A stretch of DNA of 64,000 nucleotides. It comes from Sequoia sempervirens. Lineage: Eukaryota; Streptophyta; Pinopsida; Cupressales; Cupressaceae. Positions 47,505 through 59,464 of this stretch are shown in pieces (position 1 is the first letter of the stretch; every line of letters starts with the position of its first letter). The notes beneath the pieces are model-generated. The model was not told the DNA's origin. It searched no databases and worked only from the letters and a program-made list of their open reading frames with translations. A program made the translations under genes and the position numbers. The stretch is taken from contig VDFB02358134.1 in NCBI GenBank assembly GCA_007258455.2, forward strand, positions 208,738,407 to 208,802,406, read 5' to 3'.

Positions 47505-48408
47505 GATTTTCACCTTGACAAGGATACAGAGTCTGCTTTCAGTCGCTTCCAGAGTGGGATCAATTTATTGGAACAGAACAGAAAACTATTTAAGGGCCTA
47601 TTCTACTTTGCAATCAAGGATGTAGACGAATCCGATGTAATTGACCTTATCCAAGAATTCCATAAGAAGATATCACAAATATGCAGCAAGTCTCAGGAAA
47701 ACTTCATATTAAAAATATATGATGGGAAGTTCAAGATTACTGCTATGGCTCCTTATAACCGAGCTGAATATTATCATGAGAGCTTGAGGGAATTGGCACA
47801 GACGGTGCATGAAACTGATTCCTTCTATGATAATGGTTCTACTTTCTTGAAAGACCTTAAGCTTATAATTGCTCAGATTGCAGTCAAGGATTGGTCTTCT
47901 GTTGACAGTAAACGCGTGTCTATCATAGTTGACATCGTAAGGAGAAATCTCATGTGTGCCATCAATATGGGCTGTCTATCTACCACAAATTCAGATGAAG
48001 AAGTGCTGAAGCTCGTGAACTTTGATACCCAGGTAGAAGTTCCTGATATGCCTCATCTTGTTGGCGAGTCTGTGCTCATCAACATTCGAGATTCAGGATT
48101 GAGTTTAGCACCTTCGAAGGAATTATCAACATCTAGTTCTATTAGAGATTTGTTAGCTCAACTCAGGCTTAAACTAGAGGATGTTTTACCTAGGAAAGGA
48201 AGCAATATCGATTCCTGGCATTCCTTAGTGCAGTGGCAGATAGAAGGCGTGATAGAGTTCAACGGTGGATAAGCTCAAATACAAAGGATTTCTGCGGTAA
48301 TGATGAGGTGGAGAGGTTACTGTTAGAGGCAGATGTAATTCTTGGAAAGATAAAACAAGGTCTCTATGTTTGTGGATGCAAATGTTCTCAGTGCTTTTAG
48401 AGATGTGT
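47505..48408 (+). pseudogene. Helical region and first Cys module, copy 2
   Basis: The exon starts DFHLDKDTESAF and runs, without the frameshift seen in copy 1, through LFKGLFYFAIKDVD and SQENFILKIYDGKF. A frame change near 48228 follows. The frame then reaches the first Cys cluster VCGCKCSQC. At 48398-48400 a TAG stands where copy 1 has the Trp of CYWRC. Eight bases later the target site tgtgt (48404-48408) marks the insertion of the 7-kb LARD-like element. Confidence 0.8.
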
Positions 48409-50557
48409 TGTAAGGGGATGTTGCATTCGAAGGAGCCGAGCTCACGGAGCTTGCGCTAGTGCCGAGTCAGGTGCTCTTGGTTCAAGGGTCCAAGCAGGGA
48501 TCTACCAAGCCGAGTCCATGCAGGGGCTCATTCCGAGTTGGTGCGGCCGAATTTTGAGACATGTGTGTTATTCAATGGGGGGCCTGCAGAGGCAGAGCTC
48601 AGGGTGTAGGATCTGGTCCTGGACCGATCCGAGGCGAAATCGAGGTGGCGGATCTTACAAGCAGTAAGGTGTCACGAGCTGCTACAAGTTGCAGTGGGGA
48701 GTGTATCAAGGATGCACGGAGTCAGTCACATGGTTGTGCAAGTGAGCCACGTTGGACGTGCGAGTTAGCCACACAGAGTGTGCAAGTCAGTCACAGTGGG
48801 TGTGCAAGTTAGTCACAATGGATGTGCCGGGTTGGTTGCTGGCTGTGCGGGTCGGAAAGGCAGAATGTTGGGATTCGTACAAATAGCTCTTATAGTGAGG
48901 GTATGTCATTCGTTGGGTATGGCATAGTGTGTAGCGGGAGTGGTCATGGGATCACGCACCGGGAGTCCGAGTGGAATGCTACCTCGTCGCGCAATGGGCG
49001 AGCTGCTCGGGTCTCTTCCCTTGCGAGGGGTGAAGAAGATGTAACCCCGACACCAGGCTCATGGGGTCGAGCTGGTGTGCTGCATGGTTTTTAGGGGTGA
49101 CGAAGTGTTGCCCCACCATGGGTAAAAGGAGAGTGGTTCATGGTGAGCTCGGAGTCCTGCCACCTGGTGAAATGCAGGTAGCCAGGTTTAGCATGGGTCA
49201 GCTCTAATGCATGCTACAGAGAGAGTTGAGTGCTGGCGCTCGTCGCGCAATGGGTGAGGCAAGTGTGGGGACAAGTCCCAACCCAGTGAAGCGGATTAGC
49301 TGGGACTCAGCATGGGTCGATTCTAAGGCATGTCGCCGAGGGAGTCGGATGCTGGACTCATCTAGGATGAGGAGTAGGGGATGCAAGAGCGGATCAGGGA
49401 TCCAAGGTCGGAGTTGGGTTGCCCAGGATGTCGGAATAGAAAGGAGGACAGGGTCCAGTGAAGTGAGCTCGATGAGGAGTCGGATCTGGCTGGGTAACAT
49501 GGTGGCTAAGTCAGAGGTGTGCTGGGCGCACCACCCTCAAGGAGATGAATGTTGGTTGCAGCTATGTCGAGGAAGGAAGTTAAGAGGTCTCAGGGGTGCT
49601 TAGGCGGAGTCAATGCAGACGGAGCCGAGTTGACTTAGTTCAACGTCCATATGGTTGGGAGCAATGGAGATGAGTTTGGCGAGTCCGGATCGGGTGCTGT
49701 GGGAACCAAGTGGAAAGCTCATATAGGAGCAAGTCATTGTGCTGGATGCAATGTGGTGTCTGGGTGCAGTGTAGTGTGAGGGTTGGCTTAGGAGTTGAGG
49801 TGTGTTCCAGGAGCAGATGAGATGCAATGTAGAGCTGGGCTTGGAGGTATGCATGAGTTGGTCAGGAGTACTCTGGGAGTGTGAGATTAAGCGGTCAGTG
49901 GGGGTCACCAATGGGCATGTGTACATGGGGTGTAGAAGCCAGTCCAAGGGAGCTCGGGGCCTGGAGCAGTGTTGAGCTAGAGCAAGGTGGGCGAGTTAGT
50001 AGTCGGAGCCATATGAGAGGCGGAGATGATGAGGACTCGAGGTATCCCACAAGAGCCTGTACTGGGTGCAGCATAGTCCAAGTGAGTGGGCGAAGTGGAT
50101 GTCGAAGGCAAGAGCTGAGATAGGTGAGCCGGAGGCAAGGAGCGTTGAAGCGCCAGAGGCGTGGAGCTGGGGGTAGGCGAGCTGAGCTAGGCGAGGCGAG
50201 CTGAGTTGGGGTCACTCTCAAGGAAGCCCAGAGTAGGGGCAGAGCTTAGAGATCAATCCGAGGAGACAGTATGGTTGAGTTGGAGTTTGAGAGTGAGGAG
50301 GCGTTGAAGGAGTTGGTATGAGACACTCTGGAGCCAGGGCTTGTGTGAAGAGCCGCATGTGTTACCATTCCGCGGTGCACATGCAAAGTCGAGTTCTGAA
50401 AGAGGGGCTCGCACCAGTTGAGTAGGCGTAGTCTGTGGGTCAGAAAGGGCTCGACTGAAGAGGGAGTCATGAGTATGATTTGGTAGTGCTGCACGGGGGT
50501 TGGATTTCTTGGTGTCAGAAATGTGAAAAGCTGACCCAGCCCGCCAGCCCCGTGACA
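48409..50557 (+). repeat. LARD-like element 5' LTR
   Basis: It starts TGTAAGGGGATGTTGC and ends CCCCGTGACA. At 48722-48830 it contains about four units of a 26-bp repeat with the core gtgcaagtcagtcacag. It is nearly identical to the right LTR. Confidence 0.95.
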
Positions 50558-53327
50558 GTTGGTATCAGAGCTATTTTGTGTTGGAAAGTGGATTTTCCCG
50601 GTACCATCGAGTTGGTGTCGAAGCGAAAGTGTGGGCTCATGGTGATGCGGAAAGGAGTCTGGGATTCCAAGAGTGCGGTGTTGGATGTTTGTGACACGGG
50701 ATCGGGGATTCCCTGGGGCCAGGAGTTGGTCTCAGCGCAGTGTTGTAGAGTTGGTGGACAGCTCGAGGGATCTGCAGCTGGAGGGTAAGTGAAATCAGTG
50801 TGCTTCAGTTCGGCAGAGAGCAGTGGGTGCTTGCAGATCAGGTCGGCCAGTATGTTGTGGTGGTCGGCAAAAGTGAGGCCAATCCGAGTAGGGAGAAGGG
50901 AAAATGTCAGTGTCCGAGGCCGAGTTCTAGTGTGGTAGTGGTTTTGGCTGAGTCTGTTGTGTCTATTTGTTTCCAGAGCCGGCGAAATGGGATGCTTTCT
51001 GGAGGCGCTTGGAGGATGGGATGGGGCATCTTCTATGCACAGTTGCTATGGTGGATGGCCAGAGTCAGTTAGAACTGGGGCTACTGCTAGTTGGAGCGAA
51101 GGGGAAGAATCTCACGCGAGTATGGAGCCATTAGTAGCAGGCCGAAGCGAAGGTTGGTGAGGTGTGAGTCGGCATTGAGCTGGGTTCTTTAGGTTCATTG
51201 CTGGAGAATGGGTATGCCAAGATAGTGGATACCAAGTCGATGTGGAGAGTGCAGTGGGGGCATTCTCTTTGTGGGTGTCGGTTGTTGGACACTCCAGCCA
51301 ATTTGTATTTGGGTGCATTGGCACAAGGGGTTGTAGATGGTAAGCTCAGAAATATGGGGCTCATCTGTGCACGGCAAACTCTTGTTATTTGGGAAGTCGG
51401 CAGGGCCGCAATGCTGTTGTCGTTGGAAGTGTGTCTTTGGCCAGATGCAAGTTCAGGAACAACGAATTGGTGAGTTGGAATAAGGAAATCTTGCACATTG
51501 GGTTGCTTCAGTTGTTCGTGAATGGGCACAGGAGGTGAGTGTAAGTCGGTGTTGAGAAGTTGTCAACACTGGTGGGATAGTTTGCAGTTGCGTTGTGCCT
51601 TCAGTTGGGTGCAACATTGTTGGTAATATGGGGGACTAGGTTTCACAACTGGGTTGGTGAGATCAGTTCAGGGGGTAGGAGCACATGTTGTGCATCCGAG
51701 GAGTAATCAGTGGCAGTGTCAGTATTGGCATAGGTCAAGTTTGGGGCCGAGTTGTAGTGGGCAGCGATTGTAGAGGACATGTAAGACCAGGGGATCAGTT
51801 TGGAACTGAGCAGTGTAATATTTGGGGTACCTGAGTTGGACTCAGTGTACAGGGCGTAGGATTTGGTTTGGAACCGATCCGAGGTGAAATCGATGTGGTG
51901 ATCTGAGGCCTGGATGAGTAAAGTGGCCGAGTCACAAAAGAAGTCGAAGGAAGATGGAGTACTTCGCGGGGAGTTGAACAGTATGGCAGGCTGGAATGGT
52001 GGAAAAAGGTCTAATATGGGAGGCCGAGTTGCAAATTGGGGCAGCGAGTGCAAACCAGGAGGCAGTGTCATGGGTTCAGGGTGGTAGATATCGAGGATGT
52101 CTGGAGGTAGAGGTGAAGCTGGGAACACAGATGTATTGTGGGTGGAACCGAGTCAGCATTAGTTGTTGGCGAGAGGCGCATCGGTATGGCATTTGATGCA
52201 GGAGGTAGGTTTGCGGAGAGATGTTGGCTGTTTTGGGCTGCTGGATACTGGCAGGGCGGCGAGAGACATGAGTCGAGTGGACGCTCAGGAGGAGTGCGCC
52301 ACGATGCTGCGTCAGGGTAGACAAGATGGTTCGACAGATTGATGTGGGCAGACCAAGCGATGATGATGTTCAATGCAGTGTGGCGAGTTGAGGCCGAGAG
52401 TTGGGAACTCATTGGTATGGCCAAGTCACGGAAGGGTGTTGTGATGTTGGGTTAGCATGAAGGCATGCCAGCATTGCAGTGGTGTGTAGGTGTTGTCAAT
52501 CCGGGCTTGGCAAGGGCAGACAAGGGTGTCTGGAGACAAAGCAGAACAGTTTGGTTCGTGCAGAGTTGAGTCGGCAGTGTAGGTCGGCGAAATGAAAAGA
52601 GCTTATGATGAAGTACTGGGAGAGCACTAAATACGGGAAGTGTATCGGTGGGCATATGTTGTAGACCAGATAAGGGTGGAAGTCAAGGACTTGTCACTGG
52701 GTCGTGTTGCTTTGGTTTGGGTTGTTGGAGGCTAGGGTACTCGAGGAGTATGCCGTGGGGTCGGTCAGCATGCAAATCGGAGTAGCGCAACGGAAGGAAG
52801 CCGCGAAGCCGAATGTGGAAGGTGCAATCTTGGGAAGTCAGATTCGGGTGGTGTCAATGGGGATGCCACAGGCTGAGGCAGATGCGAGTGAGATGTTCAT
52901 GTGATTTCTTGGTGGAACAAGGCATCAGATCTGGGTTCGTGGCGAGCCAGGTTGTTGGTTGCTGAGTTGTGGGATCGCCTTGGTGGGTCAGGGACTTGCA
53001 CTAGGGGAAACTTGGGCCAAGGTTGTGTAAAGTGATGCGTTTGCCAGGACGGAGAACACAGTAACTCAGTATGTTCAGGAGAGGAACAGCTCAGCAGGAA
53101 GTCGAGTCAGTGGGGACTCGCCGGGATGGTTGAAGTCTGGGACTTGCAACGGGAGTTGGTCTAGTGTCTGGGACATTGGGCGCATCAGAGTATGGAGGAA
53201 TCAGAAATGGTGCAAAGGTGGTTACATTCTCTTCAGAACAGGTCTCCAAGGTTTGGGAGCGGGTTAGGATGCTCTGCGCCATAGTGGTTCGACATCGAGG
53301 GCGTCGCCTATTTTGAGTGGGGGAGGA
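50558..53327 (+). other. LARD-like element interior, non-coding
   Basis: It begins with GT and the primer-binding site TGGTATCAGAGC (50560-50571) and ends with the polypurine tract GAGTGGGGGAGGA. At 51846-51900 it carries a diverged copy of an LTR segment (48606-48660), recognisable by accgatccgaggtgaaat. No retroelement protein domain was found. Confidence 0.85.
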
Positions 53328-55472
53328 TGTAAGGGGATGTTGCATTCGAAGGAGCCGAGCTCACGGAGCTTGCGCTAGTGCCGAGTCAGGTGCTCTTGGT
53401 TCAAGGGTCCAAGCAGGGATCTACCAAGCCGAGTCTGTGCAGAGGCTCATTCCGAGTTGGTGCGGCTGAATGTTGAGACAGGTGTGTTATTCAATGGGGG
53501 GCCTGCAGAGGCAGAGCTCAGGGTGTAGGATCTGGTCCTGGACCGATCCGAGGTGAAATTGAGGTGGCGGATCTTACAAGCGGTAAGGCGTCACGAGCTG
53601 CTACAGGTTGCAGTGGGGAGTGTATCAAGGATGCACAGAGTCAGTCACATGGTTGTGCAAGTGAGCCACGTTGGATGTGCGAGTTAGCCACACAGAGTGT
53701 GCAAGTCAGTCACAGTGGGTGTGCAAGTCAGTCACAATGGATGTGCCGGGTTGGTTGCTGGCTGTGCGGGTCGGAAAGACAGAATGCTGGGATTCGTACA
53801 AATAGCTCTTATAGTGAGGGTATGTCATTTGTTGGGTATGGCATAGTGTGTAGCGGGAGTGGTCATGGGATCACGCACCAGGAGTCCGAGTGGAATGCTA
53901 CCTCGTCGCGAATTGGGCGAGCTGCTCGGGTCTCTTCCCTTGCGAGGGGTGAAGAAGATGTAACCCCTACACCAGGCTCATGGGGTCGAGCTGGTGTGCT
54001 ACATGGTTTTTAGGGGTGACGAAGTGTTGCCCCGCCATGGGTAAAAGGAGAGTGGTTCATGTTGAGCTCGGAGTCCCGCCACTTGGTGAAATGCAGGTAG
54101 CCAGGTTTAGCATGGGTCAGCTCTAATGCATGCTACAGAGAGAGTTGAGTGCTGGCGCTTGTCGCGCAATGGGCGAGGCAAGTGTGGGGACATGTCCCAA
54201 CCCAGTGAAGTAGATTAGCTAGGACTCAGCATGGGTCGATTCTAAGGCATGTCGCCGAGGGAGTCGGATGCTGGACTCATCTAGGATGAGGAGCAGGGGA
54301 CGTAAGAGTGGATCAGGGATCCAAGGTCGGAGTTGGGTTGCCCAGGATGTCGGAATAGAAAGGAGGACAGGGTCCAGTGAAGTGAGCTCGATGAGGAGTC
54401 GGATCCGACTGGGTAACATGGTGGCTAAGTCAGAGGTGTGCTGGGCGCACCACCCTCAAGGGGATGAATGTTGGTTGCAGCTATGTCGAGGAAGTCAAGA
54501 GGTCTCAGGGGTGCTTAGGCGGAGTCAATGCAGACGGAGCCGAGTTGACTTAGTTCAGCGTCCATATGGTTGGGAGCAATGGAGATGAGTTTGGCGAGTC
54601 CAGATCGGGTGCTGTGGGAACCAAGTGGAAAGCTCATATAGGAGCAAGTCATTGTGCTGGATGCAATGTGGTGTCTGGGTGCAGTGCAGTGTGAGGGTTG
54701 GCTTAGGAGTTGAGGTGTATTCTAGGAGCAGATGAGATGCAATGTAGAGCTGGGCTTGGAGGTATGCATGAGTTGGTCAGGAGTACTCTGGGAGTGCGAG
54801 ATTAAGCGGTCAGCGGGGGTCACCAACGGGCATGTGTACATGGGGTGTAGAAGCCAGTCCAAGGGAGCTCGGGGCCTGGAGCAGTGTTGAGCTAGAGCAA
54901 GGTGGGCAAGTTAGTAGTCGGAGCCATATGAGAGGCGGAGATGATGAGGACTCGAGGTATCCCACAAGAGCCTGTACTGGGTGCAGCATAGTCCAAGTGA
55001 GTGGGCGAAGTGGATGTCGAAGGCAAGAGCTGAGATAGGTGAGCCGGAGGCAAGGAGCGTTGAAGCGCCGGAGGCGTGGAGCTCGGGGTAGGCGAGCTGA
55101 GCTAGGCGAGGCGAGCTGAGTTGGGGTCACTCTCAAGGAAGCCCAGAGTAGGGGCAGAGCTTAGAGATCAATCCAAGGAGACAATATGGTTGAGTCAGAG
55201 TTTGAGAGTGAGGAGGCATTGAAGGAGTTGGTATGGGACACTCTGGAGCCAGGGCTTGTGTGAAGAGCCGCATGTGTTACCATTCCGCGGTGCACGTGCA
55301 AAGTCGAGTTCTGAAAGAGGGGCTCGCACCAGTTGAGTAGGCGTAGTCTATGGGTCAGAAAGGGCTCGACCGAAGAGGGAGTCATGAGTATGATTTGGCA
55401 GTGCTGCACGGGGGTTGGATTTCTTGGTGTCAGAAATGTGAAAAGCTGACCCAACTCGCTAGCCCCGTGATA
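53328..55472 (+). repeat. LARD-like element 3' LTR
   Basis: This is the partner of 48409-50557, with scattered substitutions (for example gagtctgtgcagagg against gagtccatgcagggg). The final CA has become TA. The duplicated target tgtgt follows directly. Confidence 0.95.
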
Positions 55473-55477
55473 TGTGT

Positions 55478-56342
55478 GCTTGAGAAAGGCCATGATGATG
55501 ACCACTCTTGCATGAGTAGTCACTCGTGTACTGAGCCTTGTAGTTATTGTGTTAAAGAATGGGGAGAGCAAGAAGAAGCCGAGACCTTAAGCCTGTGCAG
55601 GGATCTGGCTGGGCATGAAGGTGGTCATAATTGCAGAGAGAAAAATCATTCATGTGGACAGACCTGTCACTCCTTTGAAAGTCATCGAATTGTAACAAGT
55701 TATGTTCTCTTGAGCCTGAACACCTTGGCAGCCAGCACAAATGCAACTCCCCGCAACATAAATGTAAGATGCCATGCTCTCTTCAAAGCTGCAACAATCC
55801 ACGTGTTGTGGTAGTTGAGCTTGACCATGAGCAGCATCAGTGCCATGAAACATATTGCCCCAGGCCATGCGTTATAAATGGATATAGCAGGACTTGTGTA
55901 GTGAATGATCATTTCCACGGTATGAGTGATCCAAATGTAGAGCATTTATGTGGGAGTGAACATGCCTGTGCAGAAAAATATCAAGAGCCTGGAATCTGTG
56001 AAATCCTTACAGAGCTTGTAAGACAAACCTAGCTTTTCGAGGGACAAAGGGGATGCTTTTAGTATGAACATGTCTCAGAACAAAATGGCTTGCGCAAAGG
56101 TTGTTGCATTCCCATACCTCCTTTTGAGAAGCAGCATCAAGGGCCACATGTTCACACCAAGAATGAACAATCTGTCCACTAATATGACACTAGATACCAA
56201 GCTTGCGGTTACTTCTGTCGGAGTCCAATGGGTCACCTTGGCTTGCATGAAACAACTCACGGGAATATGAGGAACATAAGATTCATTTCAGAGGAGGAAG
56301 ACATTGGCATTAAGGATCGAATGTACAAATGGGGAGAGAAAG
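55478..56342 (+). pseudogene. Cys/His-rich region of copy 2
   Basis: After the target duplication the frame resumes as LEKGHDDDHSCMSSHSCTEP, SYCVKEWGEQEEAETLSLC and NCREKNHSCGQTCHSF. A one-base loss near 55685 moves it to another frame, which gives HQCHETYCPRPC and CVVNDHFHGM further on (55769-56032). Beyond 56032 the frame has TAG codons but still aligns with the last module of copy 1, including GYFCRSPMGHLGLH. It ends at 56342, where the Copia-2 element begins. These are the same putative zinc-binding modules as in copy 1. Confidence 0.78.
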
Positions 56343-57052
56343 TGTTGAGTTAACCATGTCTCAACCTGCATGAGTGGTGATCGAACAACTGAGTTAACTG
56401 TTTGTCTTAACTTGCTGTTAGCAGTGGAGGACGAAACTCATATCAATCACGCATGAAGGAGATTTTATCACTTGCAGTTAGCGGTGGATGAGGTGACAAC
56501 AGTGGAGACCTAACAATATTAGATTTGACGCATGGAAGATATTTTTGCATTGGTTTAAACTACCACCAGTAGTTATCTTCTTGCTACTTGAGTGGTGATT
56601 GAAATATCTCCGTCAGTTGCTGAGATCAAGTTGTAACTCAAGTTTACACTTTCTATGTTCTACGAATATTGCATGAGAAATAATTATCTTGTTTATGTTG
56701 TAAAAGATAATATACAATGCCATTGTGTATTGAGTATAGAGAGTAAGAGAGTTTCTCTAAGACACTGTTATGCTATCAAAAATATCCCAGAATCTTGTTG
56801 AAGTTAGAAGACATCTGAGTGCTGTGATTGTATTGTAATGCATTGTTACAGATAATACAAAGTACTGTGCTTTTGGTGTGGGGTTTTTTTAACCTGAAAA
56901 GGTTTTCCCCAAGGAAATTTGGTGTTAATCTTTTATGTATGTTCTTGAATGTGTTTCTTTTATTGTAACAGTTTAAGATTTGTTTGAATCTGCTTAATCT
57001 CTCTCACATAGATTAGTGTTGGAAGCGCATTCCTCACCTTTGCTTCCTTTCA
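56343..57052 (+). repeat. Copia-2 5' LTR
   Basis: It begins TGTTGAGTTAACC and ends CTTCCTTTCA. About a dozen differences from the right LTR occur in the first 190 bases, with fewer afterwards, so the two are roughly 96 percent alike by eye. Confidence 0.95.
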
Positions 57053-57054
57053 GT

Positions 57055-57066
57055 TGGTATCAAAGC
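57055..57066 (+). other. Copia-2 primer-binding site
   Basis: TGGTATCAAAGC lies two bases after the 5' LTR. It differs by one base from the usual initiator-Met primer-binding site TGGTATCAGAGC. Confidence 0.9.
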
Positions 57067-57173
57067 TTGGCCAGTTTGGGTCCCGTTGTTTAGTAGCAGG
57101 TTTTTTGTATTGATATTTGTTTGAGTGGGAGTCTTTGCAGAAGTATTTTTAAAATCTTGTTGCAGAAATAAAG

Positions 57174-59431
57174 ATGGCAAGCACATCCAGTAGAATTGAG
57201 ATGGATAAGTTTAATGGTAGCAACTTTGAGTTATGGAGGATATGCTCGTGGATAGAGATCTATGGGCTGCAATATCCATTACAAAACCAACCACTATGAC
57301 TCAAGAAGAAGGGGATCTGAAGGATCGAAAAGCCAAGGGTTTGGTTAGACTTTGTTTGGCTGATTCAGTGCTCTTGAATGTCCATGAAGAGAAAATTGTA
57401 AAATCTCTTTGGAAGAAGCTTGGAGATGTTTATCAGGCTAAATCTCTGGTAAACAAGTTATTCCTGTGAAAGAAATTGTATTATCTGAAGATGGAAGATG
57501 GAGGATCCATTGTAGATCGCCTGAATGCATTTAACATGTTGATTGCTCAGTTAGGTTCTGTTGGTGACAAGATTGAAGATGAGGATCGTTGCACGCTTCT
57601 GTTATGTTCTTTGCCAGACTCATGGGATCACCTGGTTATGGCTATTGGAAGTACCACCACCAGTTTCAAAATGGATGATGTGGTTCCATCACTCTTGTCT
57701 GAGGAGATGTAGAGAAAATATTCTGAGATGGCCAAAGAAGCACTTGCTATTCATGGCAGACCTAAAGACAAAGGCAATAAAAAGGACAAGAAGTTTAGAT
57801 CAAAATCTTCAAGGAAATCTAAGTCTCCTAGAAAGTTCAAAGCAAAATGTTGGAATTGCGGCAAACCTGGTCATTTACATAAAGATTGCAAGGAGGAGAA
57901 GAGAAAGAAAGGTAAAAATAATTTTTCTGATTCTGACTCTGAAAAATCCTCTCAAGATGATGCAAATGCTTTTGTCGCAGCCTTGACAACACATGCATCA
58001 GAAGATGTGTGGTTAATAGACTCAGGTGCCTCTTTCCACATGACCTCGCATAGGGGTTGGTTCTCAAAGTATGAAGAGTATGATGGTGGGAAGGTGTATC
58101 TGGGTGATGACTCTCATCTGAAGATAGTTGGCAGTGGAAGAATCAAGATTAGATTCCCTGATGGTAGAGTGAAGGGGATTGATGGTGTATTGCATATCCC
58201 GGGTTTGGCATGAAACCTACTTTCTGTAAATAAGTTAAGTAATATGGGTGTGCAGGTTGTTTTCTCAAATGGAGGATGCAAGATGACAAGAGGATCTATG
58301 GTGTTGGCTAAGGGTGTTTGGATCAGCACTCTATACAAGTTGGATGCATGCACTATTCAGTGCAATAGTTCTTCTGATATTTCAAAGAAAAGGCCTTTGG
58401 ATTCTTCATCCTCACCATTAGATCTAGCAGTGAAGAAGTCTATTGTTTGTACATCTGATGGTCATGCTTTCTGGGTACCTAAGGGTGCAAATGCTTTGGA
58501 GATGAAGCTTCCAACAGAAAAGACAATGTTATGGCACCAAAGACTCAGTCATATTGGTGAGAAGGGTCTTAGAACCCTAAAAAATAAAAGCCTTGTTGAA
58601 GGCCTTGATGATTGTAATCTTGAGTTCGACTTTTGCAAACATTGTGTATATGGTAAACAAAACTAAGTTTCTTTCTATTCCAGTTCTCATAAGTCTTCTA
58701 GGGTGTTGGACTATATTCATGCAGATGTGTTTGGTCCTGTGAATGTTCCTTCATTAAGAAAATCTGTATATTTTTTGTCTTTCATAGATGATTACAGTAG
58801 AAGGACATTTGTTTATTTTCTCAGGAGTAAATTTGAAGTCTTTAATCGGTTTAAGGAGTTTAAGGTTTTGGTTGAAAATAAGACTGATAAACAGATTAAA
58901 TGTTTGAGAACTGACAATGGTGGTGAGTTTTGTTCGGCAGAATTTGATAAGTTCTATAAGGAGCACGGGATTGAAAGACATAAGACAACTCCATACACTC
59001 CACAACAAAATGGAGTTGCAGAGAGAATGAATAGGACGCTGATGGAGAGGGCTAGGAGTATGTTGAGTGCTATTGGCCTTGAGCAGAAGTTTTGGGCTGA
59101 AGCTATAGCCACTGCATGTTATCTAATCAATAGATCTCCTACATCAGCTTTTGCTGAAAAGACACCCATGGAGGCGTGGTCTGGTAAGAAGCCTTCATTG
59201 AGACATCTCAGAGTTTTTGGTTGCAAAGCTTATGCTCATGTTCCGAGTGTAACGAGGTCTAAGTTGGAGAACAAGGCAGTAAAGTGTATCCTTATTGGCT
59301 ATGGTGTCGGTGTGAAGGGGCACAAGCTTTGGGATCCAGTGTCAGAGAAGGTTCTCCATAGCAAAAGTGTAATATTTCAAGAGTTGAAACCTTCTACAGT
59401 TGAGTTGCAGCTAGAGAAAGAGGAGAAGTAG
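57174..59431 (+). pseudogene. Copia-2 gag, protease and integrase, with stops
   Basis: Gag starts at ATG 57174, and a small deletion near 57233 shifts it into the main frame. The zinc knuckle CWNCGKPGHLHKDC is intact. Protease has DSGAS in WLIDSGASFHM. Integrase has the LWHQRLSHIGEKG ... CKHCVYGK zinc part and the core words FIDDYSRR, RTDNGGEF and NGVAERMNR. In-frame stops lie at 57467-57469, 57710-57712, 58211-58213, 58664-58666 and 59429-59431. Apart from these the domain content is complete and of normal length. Confidence 0.93.
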
Positions 59432-59464
59432 AATAAGGAGGTAGTTCAAGTTCCACTTACTTCG

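Larger units (their letters stand above)
48409..55472 (+). mobile_element. LARD-like non-autonomous LTR element, 7.06 kb
   Basis: Two long LTRs of 2149 bp (48409-50557) and 2145 bp (53328-55472) flank 2.77 kb. The target duplication tgtgt at 48404-48408 and 55473-55477 is perfect. The primer-binding site is at 50560-50571 and the polypurine tract at 53315-53327, giving plus orientation. The left LTR has TG...CA ends; the right ends TA by one substitution. No gag or pol motif is present in any frame of the interior. The many open frames on both strands come from its GC-rich, strongly G-over-C biased composition. Long LTRs with a non-coding interior are the definition of a large retrotransposon derivative. 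It splits a Cys/His module of copy 2. Confidence 0.9.

Noticed and set aside
48561..55571. Dozens of open frames of 60-160 residues on both strands
   Set aside because: They lie in the LARD-like element, appear in equivalent form in both LTRs, have no domain, and follow from its GC-rich biased composition. Only the frame after 55477 is host coding sequence.
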